Below, piece after piece: positions 11,253 through 20,967 of a stretch of DNA of 35,086 nt; the first letter of the stretch is position 1, and each line of letters begins with the position of its first letter. Position numbers and translations under genes: made by a program. A model generated the notes under the pieces. The model was not told the DNA's origin and did not search any database. It was given only the letters and a program-made list of their open reading frames with translations. The stretch is from Chalara sp. BL73. Lineage: Eukaryota > Ascomycota > Leotiomycetes > Helotiales. The stretch is taken from positions 1-35,086 of the forward strand of contig CAKJVC010000063.1 in assembly GCA_918026815.1 (NCBI GenBank), in the 5' to 3' direction.

Positions 11253-12250
11253 CTATAAAGAGTCATAAACCTCCGAATAATCCTGTTTCGCCAAAGCGGC
11301 TCTAGACGCCGCCAAATCTTGCAATCCCGGGAACACCAGACTATAAAAGTCGCTACTCGTGACCACAAAACTCCTTCCCCTCGCCATCTTCTTCACCGTC
11401 TCGGGATCTCCAAGCGCCAGCCCGCTGGCAGGCTTATTATGCTTCCTCAGCGTCCCCTCATACAACCGAGCCGCATCTTGCCACTCCTTTTCGTTACCCC
11501 AAAGCCCACCTCCTTTAACCTCCATACTAACCCTCGCATCAAAGCTGCCCAGCCATACACTATCAATATCGCTGCCCACCTCCGTCAAAATCGCATCAAG
11601 GTTCTGAATCCCCTCTAGAGACTCAATCTGGATAACAACCGCTGCTTGGTGATTCACGTTCTGCTGGGGTGTAGCGGAGGGATCAATGGGGCGGTCAGAG
11701 ATCCCCGGTATAAGACGACATGGCGCTGCGGACCGAGTACCATTGAACGATTTGCCGAACTTGGTGTATGAGGCAACGGCTCGTGCCTCTTCGACCGTGT
11801 TTACCTGCGGAACAATGATGCTAGCGCCAGCGTCGAGGGCAAAACTAAGAAGATGATGGTCGTGCCCTGGTACGCGGACGAAAGCCATGGTGCGGCCTTC
11901 GCTCATGAATTGGATGTCGTGCACCATCTTTTGTATACTATTAGTGAAACTGTGGTTGAAGAAGAAGAGGGAAAGGAGGGAAATACCTGCGTCATTGTCT
12001 CAACGGACATGGCGGCGTGTTCCCAATCGATTACAACGGCATCGAATCCGAGCTGTGCGACGACTCTCGAGATGGCTACAGATGAAAGTCCACAGAAGTA
12101 ACCAATTAAAGGAGGGATCTTGCCAGCATGAGCGTCAGCAAGAGCTTCTCTTGCGCGATGAGGTTGGAGAAGAGAGGGTGCTCGGTAAGCCGCCATCCCG
12201 AGTGTTGGGACGTGCTCCGCTGGGGAGGCATTACTACCTGTGGTGGCCAT
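11253..12250 (-). CDS. HpcH/HpaI aldolase family protein, 312 aa
   Basis: A class II, metal-dependent aldolase of the HpcH/HpaI (4-hydroxy-2-oxoheptanedioate/2-keto-3-deoxy-sugar-acid) family, expected to cleave a 2-keto-acid to pyruvate plus an aldehyde. Exons 11987-12250 and 11253-11927; the 59-bp intron (GTATTT...AAAAG) is phase 0 and joins ...VETMTQ to MVHDIQFMSE. Family landmarks in order: GFDAVVIDWEHAAM (strand with the metal-site D/E and H), VRVPGHD, ALDAGASIIVPQVNTVEEAR, VIQIESLEGIQNLDAI (metal-binding Glu) and SDIDSVWLGSFDARVSM (metal-binding Asp). The last motif normally reads GxxDLS; here it is GSFDARVS, so the substrate pocket may differ from the bacterial enzymes. The gene is divergent from an MFS permease, which suggests shared substrate use (inference). 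No targeting peptide is obvious. Confidence 0.88.
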
Positions 12251-12315
12251 GGCGTCGGAGGTCGATATCCCGAGAAGGTATCTTAATAGGCCCTTGAGGT
12301 TGGGGGATAACGAGC

Positions 12316-12323
12316 CTTTTATA
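12316..12323 (-). promoter_or_regulatory. TATA-like box of the aldolase gene
   Basis: TATAAAAG on the minus strand, 66 bp upstream of the aldolase ATG at 12250. The position and sequence fit a fungal TATA element, but this is not proof of use. Confidence 0.45.
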
Positions 12324-13251
12324 CTTTCTGATCTCCGGAACGGTGCGCATGTTGGCTTTCAGCATAGCTTTCGGCAACACTTATTTTCTTAGACAAGGCT
12401 TTCAGCCGGATACAACAAATCAACTAACCCAGAAACTACCCATTGCTTATCTGATCACAGGGATCTTGTTGTGTTTTCGTAGAAGTAACGTTTTATCTCG
12501 CGAATTCCAACTAATCAATATCCTTGCGTTTACATGACGAAGCTGACCAACTGTAAACGCATGGGCGCTACCACATCAGACACGGTAGGATGACCACAAA
12601 GTAGACTATAAGCGGCCTTAATAAAGCGGTGTGGTTTTACATAGGAAATACATTGGCCGATGCCAGAATAGAGGCTCCATCAGGCTTCGTGGTGGATATG
12701 TATCACGTGATAGCTCGCGCCTATATGCCCCTTTCAGCTAGGCGATATATATCAAGCAGTGGACTTGGGATACTCAAATTCGCTCTCGGTCACGTCAACT
12801 GTTTGCCAACGGTAAAGTCTAGCATAAATTTAATGTCATGTCTGTTACTGCATAGCATAATGACAATACGCTTCAAACGCAAATAAGTTAATAGAGTACG
12901 ATAGTTTATCATATTCCCAATCACAATTAGAAATTAAACTCCTAAATAAATACTTAGCAAATTTTGCCAAGTTCAGCTTATTATTTTTAAGATTTTTAGT
13001 TACTTTCTTAGCGGTGACTTTTTGACTGACCTTATTGCTGAATTTCCTGGCGCCGACTTCTGTATTGACTTATTGTGTGTGATATGTTGGTACCTCTGAT
13101 GGGGAACAGTGTATATGGATAACAAACTCGGGCGTTGTATGCTGAGAAGGGAAAGGGAGGCGGGGAATTCTAAGCGAGAGGTGGACAGCAGATTCTGACC
13201 TCGCACCAAGTTTAGATTATGGTTGTACTTGTGGAACAGAGAGACTATGCA
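12324..13251. other. Shared divergent promoter region, aldolase / MFS permease
   Basis: About 0.9 kb between the two outward-facing TATA-like boxes. It is AT-rich, especially 12880-13010. ORFs here (12343-12537, 12629-12886, 13000-13209) have no recognisable content. A common control region for the aldolase and permease genes is inferred from their geometry. Confidence 0.4.
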
Positions 13252-13259
13252 TATATAAA
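13252..13259 (+). promoter_or_regulatory. TATA-like box of the MFS permease gene
   Basis: TATATAAA, 109 bp upstream of the proposed MFS start at 13368, a usual spacing for fungal TATA-containing promoters. Confidence 0.45.
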
Positions 13260-13367
13260 GGCAGTTCTTGGGCTCAGACGACGAGAAATAAGAGGCGTTC
13301 TTTGCTTCTTATATATGGTGCCATTGAAAATTCCATCGAAAGGATATCTCTTGCGAGCAACCAATAA

Positions 13368-15200
13368 ATGGAATTTCCTACGAAAAGTCAAGTAGAAGAT
13401 CTCAGAAAAAAGATGGACCCTCTGAGACCTCCTCCAGAAGTGTGCGTTTAAAGATCCTCCTCTCATAGTCAAGAAGTCAATCCTAACATTGTCACAGAAA
13501 TGAATACATGCCTCTTCTAGGTGCCGAATCCCTGACTCCACCGCCTCCAAAACCCGCCCTCCGAATAACAACCTCACCTGTCGACCTCCCTTCCCACCAA
13601 TCTCCCTCCTTAGAGTTCTCGCCCAAGTACATCACTTCTCTCGTGTGGAAAATCGATTTGCGACTCCTCCCTCCGCTTTTCATAACATTCATGTTCAACT
13701 TTGCGGAGAAAACCATCCTTGCGAACGCTTCTGTCTATGGGCTTGTTGATGACATCGTACGTATCACTTCCTCCCTCTCTCATGAGGTCGCGGGCTGAGA
13801 ACAGAGGATCTATCCGGGAACCGCTACGCCTGGGTCGCCGGCGCCTTTTACATCGGATACCTTGCCCTCTCCTACCCAAGCACCTTCCCCATACAAACCT
13901 GTCCCGTTGGGACTTACGTCTCACTCTCTCTCCTCGCTTGGGGCATGATAGTCGCCCTAACATCCGCTTGCACATCCTATGAACAGCTCCTCCTAACTCG
14001 CTTCCTCACGGGTGCGTTAGAATCAAGTGTCAGCCCGGCGTTTCTATATATCACAAATATGTGGTACACACGAGACGAAGCGCCAGGTAGAACAGGAATC
14101 TGGTTTGCTGGGTATTCGTGCGGCGGTGCGATGGCCAACTTGTTAAGTTGGGGTGCTGGACATATTCAAGAATCTTTCAAGAGTTGGAGGTGGTTGTATA
14201 TTGTACTTCCTTCTCCTATCCCCTCCGTTGCTTTTACCTGCTAAAAGCCATTGAACAGATCTTTGGTTGCACCACAGTCTGCTGGTCATTCATCCTGTTT
14301 ATTTTCCTCCCCTCCACCATCCAAGAGAGTAAATTTTTCACTCCGGCCGAAAAAGACATTATCGAGTCCCGCGTTGCTGCAAGCAGTACCGGCATCACGA
14401 ATACCGAGGTCGAGAATGAGAAATGGGACGCAAAAGAAGCCTTTTATTGCATGCTGGATTTAAAAACATGGCTTTTCTTCCTCATCGCGCTCTTTGGGCA
14501 GGTCCCAAACGGTGGCTTCCAAGCATTCGCCAATCTCGTGATCAAAGGATTCGGGTTCACCAGTTTCCAATCTTCCATATTGGTGGTTCCAGTTTCAGTT
14601 TTGGGTTTGATTATTGTGCTTCTCACCGGATATCTGGCTACAAAATTTGAAAGGATAAGTACATTGATGATCGCGTTGCTGGCAGTTCCGCCACTTATCG
14701 GAAATTTGGTGATGTTGTATGCGATGAGTAGGTGGGTGAAGCTGGCGGCGTATTACATGATTCCATTTGGATATGGAATTATTCCGCTGAATATGAGTCT
14801 TATTGGAGGAAATGTTAGAGGTGTAACGAGGAAGATGACTACAGCTGCGATGATGCTCATCGCATTTGGTGCGGGGAATATGTTTGTCCTCCTCTTCCTA
14901 TATCCTCTTGTTAGAATGCCACTAAATTTCTTGTTCAGAATTGGACCACACCTCTTCCTCAAGAGCGAAGCACCATACTACCATACATCATTTAAGTTGA
15001 TCGCCATCTCTTACGGCGCAGCTGCACTTTCGAGCGTCGCCTTGCGTCTCTATCTAGATGTCATGAACAGACGATGGGATGTTGAAGAGCGCCCGTCCAC
15101 ACCGATCATCCAAGAGAGCGGCGCCCCTTCTCCTGTTCTTGAGATAGAGCCTGCTGCAGTTGCGAGGGAGGTAAAGTCGGGTTTCAGGTATCGGCTATGA
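13368..15200 (+). CDS. MFS permease, Dal5/allantoate-type anion symporter family, 537 aa
   Basis: Five exons: 13368-13441, 13498-13756, 13807-14202, 14259-14881, 14939-15200. All junctions keep frame, giving 537 aa, normal for the fungal ACS/Dal5 family of proton-coupled organic-anion transporters. The first intron (GTGCGT...TCCTAACATT...CACAG) joins a short polar exon to EYMPLLGAESL; the ATG at 13508 is an alternative start. Family landmarks: KIDLRLLPPLFITFMFNF (TM1), GNRYAWVAGAFYIGYL, RFLTGALESSVSPAFLYI, then NMWYTRDEAPGRTGIW, and near the end GNIIGPHLFLKSEAPYYHTS, which appears only when the 57-bp intron at 14882-14938 is removed. That intron has no in-frame stop, so retention would insert 19 residues. 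Its location beside the aldolase suggests uptake of an organic or sugar acid (inference); the true substrate cannot be read from the sequence. Confidence 0.88.
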
Positions 15201-15460
15201 AGATTGCGACGTTTCTGCGCGTTTTCTTTCATTACGTTGCACTCGAAACCCGTATAGTGTGTCTAGTTTGAATGGTGGACATGTCTAAGAAAGAGTTCGC
15301 AAATAGAGGGGATAAACATACCGTAATGTAATACTTACTCGTAGATCTCCCTGCGCTATTAATACTACGATCCGTACAAATTTGCGATTTCCAGTAATTT
15401 ACAGTTGTCTTTCCGTACACACTTATACAGCCAATAAAGTAGCAATCGTGGATGAATGAA

Positions 15461-17033
15461 TTACCAAGTGGTCTGCATTTTGGGATACTCTTTCGAGCTT
15501 AATCCTAGGTCAGCAAAAACAGGATCATCGTCCTTCAGGCCATCGACGCGCTCATGATCTTCGTTCAGCAACTTCTCTATCTCATCTACTGGTGCCACCT
15601 TTTCGTCATCTCTTTGATCTTTGTTGACTTCTTCTAATGAGCGACCAAAATTACCCATCCTGGAAAGTCAAATGTCAATAGAAACCTAATATGATGAGAC
15701 AGGATTATCTCACCCTTCACCAATAATCAAGACTTGGGTGTTCTCATAATCCAACAGCTCCGGCTCTAGAGGCATCCATCGCAAATTCCTAAACTTCTTC
15801 CGAATATGTTCCGGGTATTCGGCAGGGTTATCGAGAGTCGCATTTGCAGGACCAGGTGCCTTTGGGTTCTTGGCTGACACGGTGTAGCTGCCTCGTTCAT
15901 GTACTCCTAACTGCATCATATTGGTTAATATTCAGAGGCAAATACAAAATTTTACGTGCCTCCTTTTGAACTTCACCAATCTCGGGATAGGTAATATGAT
16001 AAGCTAAATGCGAAGCGCGACCGGTGGAAGTGATCGCATACACGCCTTCCGCGAACGGAGTCGCAGCTGGGGTATGGCTCGTACCAGTAGTCTTTGTAGG
16101 ATAGTCGATACTGGAGAACTGATCTCTTAAATCCTTAATGGAGGATTTTGACTTCTCCACAAATACTAAAAAATGATCTCTATTACTCTTGGGAAGCACC
16201 TTCTTAGGTAGCGCCAGAAGCCGGACATTTCCATCATGAAGAGGACCGTCGCCAAGCTTTGCACCAACTAAATTAATGCATCAGTGCGTTTGTTTCATTT
16301 GGAAAAGCAGTATGGGCATACTTGGGAGTGGCCTAAGAACAATATAGCTCCTCGCGATATCTTTGATATCCTGAGGATCCTCGACGCCAAGACGTCCGCA
16401 GAAGAAGAAGTATATGATGCCCTTCTCAAGAATCGAAGATGGTATCTCAGCTTCCCGCCTCTCATCCTCGACCACAGACTCAGTATTTTCAGATATCTTC
16501 TCCGCCTTCGAATCTTGCTCCTTCTGAATATCTTTTTTCGCTTCGTCTGTGTCTGCCTTTACCTACGAAATACAGTATTAGTAGACGTCTCGAAAAGTTT
16601 GCTTTAGGACCTATGCATGTTAACGTACCTCATCAAAGGCATTCTTCTCTCTATCTTTCTGACCGCCCTCCTCCTTCTCTATCGAAGCGTCCTTCTTTCC
16701 CTTAGTCTCCTGCTCCAGTTCTTTCAGTTCATCCTCCTTAAACTGTCCACTCGAGCTCTGTCCAAATTTTTGGGGATCCTCCTCAATCTGTTCCGCAACA
16801 GCTCCATCATCCTCAACACCACTCATTAAGACATCTCCTGGCTTCGGCTCATCTACATTCCGCTTATTATCAGGTTCGTCACTCTCCTTGGCAGCCAAAG
16901 TCTCCTCAATGGTTTTCTGCGCCATTCCAGAAGTCCTGCGTGTTTTAGACGGAGAGGAGGATGAGGCACCGGGATTGGAGCGCTTAGTGGCCTTGGGGGA
17001 AGCCTGAGATGTTTGGGAGCGCGTCCTTGTCAT
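15461..17033 (-). CDS. Conserved fungal protein (database label 'BTB domain transcription factor'), 449 aa
   Basis: Five exons: 16629-17033, 16322-16562, 15960-16267, 15714-15910, 15461-15659, totalling 450 codons in perfect phase. The N-terminus is disordered and basic/acidic (MTRTRSQTSQASPKATKRS; TRRTSGMAQKTIEETLAAKE), as in nuclear proteins. The conserved core has EIPSSILEKGIIYFFFCGRL, DIARSYIVLRPLP, GAKLGDGPLHDGNVRLLALP, TSHTPAATPFAEGVYAITST, GRASHLAYHITYPEIGEVQK and RWMPLEPELLDYENTQVLII. I know this core from ascomycete proteins that databases call BTB domain transcription factors; I see no BTB fold in it, so I treat the name as unproven. The third intron (15911-15959) is best read as GC-AG, or as GT-AG shifted by 4 bp; see findings. 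The last exon is acidic and ends KEYPKMQTTW. Confidence 0.85.
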
Positions 17034-17416
17034 GGTTGTGCTATTTACATTAGCATATGTCCTATAATCCTCTTACCAGAATTTGAGCACCCACTGCAAT
17101 GTTCCCGAGAGAAGAATAACTTAGTTAGATATTTCAGAGTATAAGCCAATTGGCCATAAGTATTGTGGAATTGAATAGAACGAGATGCGCAATACAAATG
17201 AAGCAGAAAATCTGTAAATCAGCGCGTCTACGTCAGTGAGACGCGATTAAGTTCAGATGACGTCGATATGACTTGGAGGCAGGTCACGTGTTTCATGTTC
17301 CTTCTGCCGTTCTCAGTCTTAGGCTCACTTCACTCTAGCAATGCTCAATACTAGGTGGTAAGTCAAGGATTAGATGTGCTGTACGCCGAAAGCTCTCTTT
17401 GGTTCACTTAAGGAAT
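17034..17416. promoter_or_regulatory. Promoter region of the 15461-17033 gene
   Basis: A 383-bp gap upstream of the minus-strand gene starting at 17033. It contains TGACGTCG around 17259, resembling a CRE/ATF half-palindrome, and a GTCACGTGT E-box around 17283 of the Cbf1/bHLH type. The 5' part also carries the 3' flank of the small gene that ends at 17417. No coding signal was seen. Confidence 0.35.
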
Positions 17417-17795
17417 TCATATGACACGGAACATATTCTCCTTAACACTCCGCTTCAAGCCAACCGCTTTGCCTCCTTCATACTCGACTCCAGCGCCTCC
17501 CCCTTCGCCTGAGATGCCTTCAAGCTTGAGTCTTAATTCCTCGTCGAGTTGAGCTTGCGTTTTCTTCTTCGGTTGTGGTTCTTCGGCGGATGTAGTTTGC
17601 AGCGGCGTCTTCTTCGCTGAGCTTTCTTGATTGCCACCTGATGTTTCTGGAGCAGTTGATATCTAAACCATAAAGTTAGTCCTTTCAAGCAATCATAATG
17701 GAATAGGGATAACTTGCACTGCTGGTCGATGTATTTAACGCTCTTACTTGAGTCCGGCTATGGCACGATGCCGCACGCATTAGTCTCATGAACAT
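17417..17795 (-). CDS. Small conserved fungal protein, 97 aa, probably mitochondrial
   Basis: Two exons too short to stand out alone: 17748-17795 (16 codons) and 17417-17662 (81 codons plus stop). The 85-bp intron 17663-17747 has GTAAGA, GGACTAACTT and TTTAG, and is phase 0. The N-terminus MFMRLMRAASCHSRTQ is basic and amphipathic, like a mitochondrial presequence. The middle is hydrophilic (SSAKKTPLQTTSAEEPQPKK). The C-terminal half, TQAQLDEELRLKLEGISGE through GVEYEGGKAVGLKRSVKENM to FRVI, has the look of a conserved short fungal protein that I have seen only as hypothetical. No catalytic motif is visible. The tight splice signals and uninterrupted coding character support a real gene. Confidence 0.7.
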
Positions 17796-18298
17796 CCTAT
17801 GATCCAGATTTCAGATGTCCCCAACGCTCAATATCAATTTTACTATTGCTTTGTGATCAGGGTATGATACTGATTTCTTAAGTGAAGGTTAATACGTCAT
17901 GGTAAAGAGATGTACACTTGAAAGTGCCAAGAAGGGCCTCCGAAGGCTGTCTTGGCATCTCCCACATCAATGTCACAATAAGGCATTCATATAATTTAGA
18001 GATACAGTATATATAGTATGATGTCATTAGATCAAAGGAGAAGTAGCTATCGCGGTGAAGACTGCTTACCAAGGTTTGCGTTGGGAAATCTACAATTTGA
18101 GTAAGGCTGATTCACAAGGATGAAGAACTGATAAATTGATATCGGTAGTTTAAATTTTGAATTCTAAAATCAAGCTCAAGGCATTGAGCGATGGTATCCT
18201 AACTCCGTGACCGCTCTATATGCCATACTCCAAAATATACCAATCGTCTGATCGACCATAGACAAAAAGAAATTCGTCAATTAACCACAAACATCTAT
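17796..18298. other. Intergenic, no gene seen
   Basis: About 500 bp of AT-rich DNA between two minus-strand genes, presumably the promoter of the 97-aa protein and the 3' flank of the HAD hydrolase. The 64-codon ORF at 17878-18072 (-) has no features suggesting a gene. Confidence 0.5.
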
Positions 18299-19702
18299 CT
18301 ACTCAACAGCAGAAACAGATCCTCCTCCTGTGACGGGGTTGATGTTATCATTCCAGTTGAACTTAAAGTCCTGACCCAGCTCCTTCCTCAACGCAGTCTG
18401 AACCGCCTCCAGCACGTTATTGAACACACCAAAATTTGCTGGGTTCTCTTTATCATTCCCCTCACCCTGGTAGACGCCTGTCCTCACCAAGCAGGTATTC
18501 CATCCGTACATGTTACCTCCGACGATATCCGACTGTGGGTTATCACCAATCATGTAGATGTTCTTTGGCAGACGCTCCTCATTATGAATAGTCTCCATCC
18601 ATGAAGTCATGACTTCGTCGGCATATTTGTAGGTAGCGAGCTCAGGTTTGCCGTACACGACACGTTCAAGCTCATGCCCAGTAATGGACTTGTAGATAGC
18701 CTCGAGGGAGATGCGGAATGTGCCTTGGGACATACGAGGTGTTGGGTGCTCGGTGGGGCAGAGAAGATCGCCTTGGGAGAAGTAGATGGGGATGCGGTTG
18801 GCGAGAGGGTCCTTGGCACGGGTGCCGAGAACACCACCTTCTGATTGTAGGAGATCCATAATGATTTGGAGATCCGTGGCATAGTCACGGGAGTCGGAGA
18901 ATACGAGAATAGCTTCGATCTTGACCTTTGAGAAGTCTCGAGGAGTCGAGGTTGCTCGTTGCTCTGCAGTGAAGTGCTCGCGGAGGGGGAGAGATAGTGG
19001 AGTCGGAGGCATAGATATCGTTGGGGACGATAATATTCTTGAAACCATATTGCTTTGCGACCTCGCGGCATTGGTAGTTCTCTCCTCCTACAACGAGGAC
19101 TGTCTCGTAATATTCTGCTAGTGCTGACATGGGGGTGTGAGACTGGATGAATTGCTCCGTGGAGATTGGTGAATGGAGGATTTTGGAGAGTTGTGCGCAG
19201 CGTGCTGCTTCTGGCTTGCCAGAACCGTTCGTGAGAAAGATGTGTGGGATCTTGATGCCGAGTTCATTATCGCCGTTCAAGATTTCGAGGACTCTCCTTC
19301 CCTCTGGAATGAGACGATCACCATGGACCAAAACTCCGTCGATATCAAAAGCGAATGCCATATCTTTTGCGGCTGCAGTCACGACAGCAGACATGTCCTG
19401 AACTTGTGAGGATAGAATGTCTCGTGTTGGCTGGATCGTTGGCATGCCAGGTCTGCTTGGTCTGTCGTCTGCATGGTGAACAGAAGAGAGTCGAGAAGAA
19501 CGCTTCCCCGCGGAATAGGAAGCGAGGTCCCGAAGCTATTCCGCGATCCTCGGCGAGCTGTTGAAGAGGGAGAAATGCTTAGCGAGTGCATAAGGTCGTT
19601 GGTTTGAGCAATTTGTGATCTGGTAGCTGGCACTTCGATTGCTCCATCAAGATCCTCACCTGGAATGGCCAGGTTGTGCTGATATTTGCCTTGCGAGCGC
19701 AT
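18299..19702 (-). CDS. HAD-superfamily hydrolase, CECR5/HDHD5 type (frame broken)
   Basis: A HAD phosphatase-fold protein of the CECR5 (HDHD5, yeast YKR070W-like) subfamily, about 467 aa if read through. Motif I is AFAFDIDGVLVHGDRLIPEG (DxDG), motif II IFLTNGS, the motif III region VVYGKPELATYKYADEV (Lys), and motif IV IYMIGDNPQSDIVGGNMYGW (GDxxxxD). The order and spacing match the family. Reading needs two frame changes. One is in the C5 run at 18985-18989 (one surplus C; after it the frame continues REHFTAEQRATSTPRDFSKV). The other is between about 19448 and 19500, joining PIPRGSVLLDSL to the frame of RPGMPTIQPTRDILSSQV. An upstream ATG at 19797 (MPAFEDSDFAAPSQRPGSSK) could be the true start with one further shift. 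It is either a pseudogene or, given the neighbouring genes, a gene with consensus errors. The biological substrate is unknown. Confidence 0.85.
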
Positions 19703-19797
19703 CGAGCCATGGCTGGCAATCTTTGAAGATTGTTTCCCTTCGAGCTACCAGGCCGCTGAGATGGTGCAGCAAAGTCGGAATCTTCGAAAGCAGGCAT

Positions 19798-20967
19798 GTT
19801 GATGACTTGGTTATTGTTCTGTAGCAAGTTTGGTTTTATCGTGATGTGTTTGCGGTATCTTAGCAAAGTTTAAAGGAGCAGTGAAATGTAGAATGATGAT
19901 GATAGTGGAGGAGGAGTTTGGGAGGAATGCTGAGCGTATATATCGATGTTTGGAGAGAACTCAAACACGCTAGAGAAAATAAACCTTCACATCGATGTTA
20001 TACAGACACTGTTTCCAAGTTGAGTGAATCCGAAATATCCCATCTGTACCCACCAGGCCTAAGTTGCCATCGCTCTCACCTACCTATTGAATTCGAAGGG
20101 TGAAACAAGTCTCCAGTATAGTATAAACGTTTGCGGACGGTGTGTAAAAGTCTCTATCAAAAGCGGAACCGCGATATGTGCTGAGATTGACTCAGTCCAC
20201 ATTTAATAGAAGCGGTAAAGGCTGTTAGAAACAACTATGCCGATGAATAGCGGGCACGCTGAACACTTGTCAGGTTCTATTCGACTGTACGGAGATAGAG
20301 CCTCGTACGCAATAAGGATACTTCTTCGGCAATGTCAAAGAATTCAGGGGTGCCACAGCTTCTTCCTGCAATGACGTCCGAACGCCCCACTTGGCACTTG
20401 GAGTTTTTCCGGAATGGCGCCGATGATCATCCAGATGCCGGCTTGGCAATCTTCTGCCAATGACGACACTTTTGCGGCTCTCCTGCGAGTCGCCTCCAGT
20501 CAGTCATTTTCGTCCTCCTCATCCTTTTACAGGATCTTCGCTTTAAGGTTTTAACAGCCTGAAAATGGTGGATCAGAACTTCCCGTTCCTGACGGTCAAC
20601 GTATCAGGAATAAACAAGCATTCGCCTCAAGCCCTGACTCGAGTCCACTCTTATCCATTCTTCTTGATAAGAATATCTTGAAATTATGGACAACTGGCGT
20701 CATACTCTCGCTGTTGCTGTGTGGTGCACTTAACGCAAAGAGTGAGGAATTGAGGATAGCGCGGAGAAAGATTGTAAAAGAATTTGCAAGTGTTGGATGG
20801 GGCGATGTTCTTAGAGTTTATAGAATGAGAACCACATCATCCATTCACTTTCAAAATATCCAACCCAGTACCACCCCTCCCTCCAAGCAAACACGAAACA
20901 AACTTTGTACTCAAATCTTTCCATAATCAGAGAAGATTGTAAGCAGGAGAAACCACATCATATCAAC
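19798..20967. other. Intergenic, divergent promoter of HAD hydrolase and aldo-keto reductase
   Basis: About 1.17 kb between two genes that point outward. The first few hundred bases carry the HAD gene leader, including a region of GATGATGATAGTGGAGGAGG type. From 20400 to 20960 the sequence is the upstream region of the aldo-keto reductase. An open frame at 20678-20926 has a hydrophobic start but begins with TTG, so it is not called. Confidence 0.45.

Noticed and set aside
20678..20926. ORF with a hydrophobic, signal-peptide-like start upstream of the aldo-keto reductase
   Set aside because: It begins with TTG and has no ATG; the hydrophobic run is short and the region is the reductase promoter.
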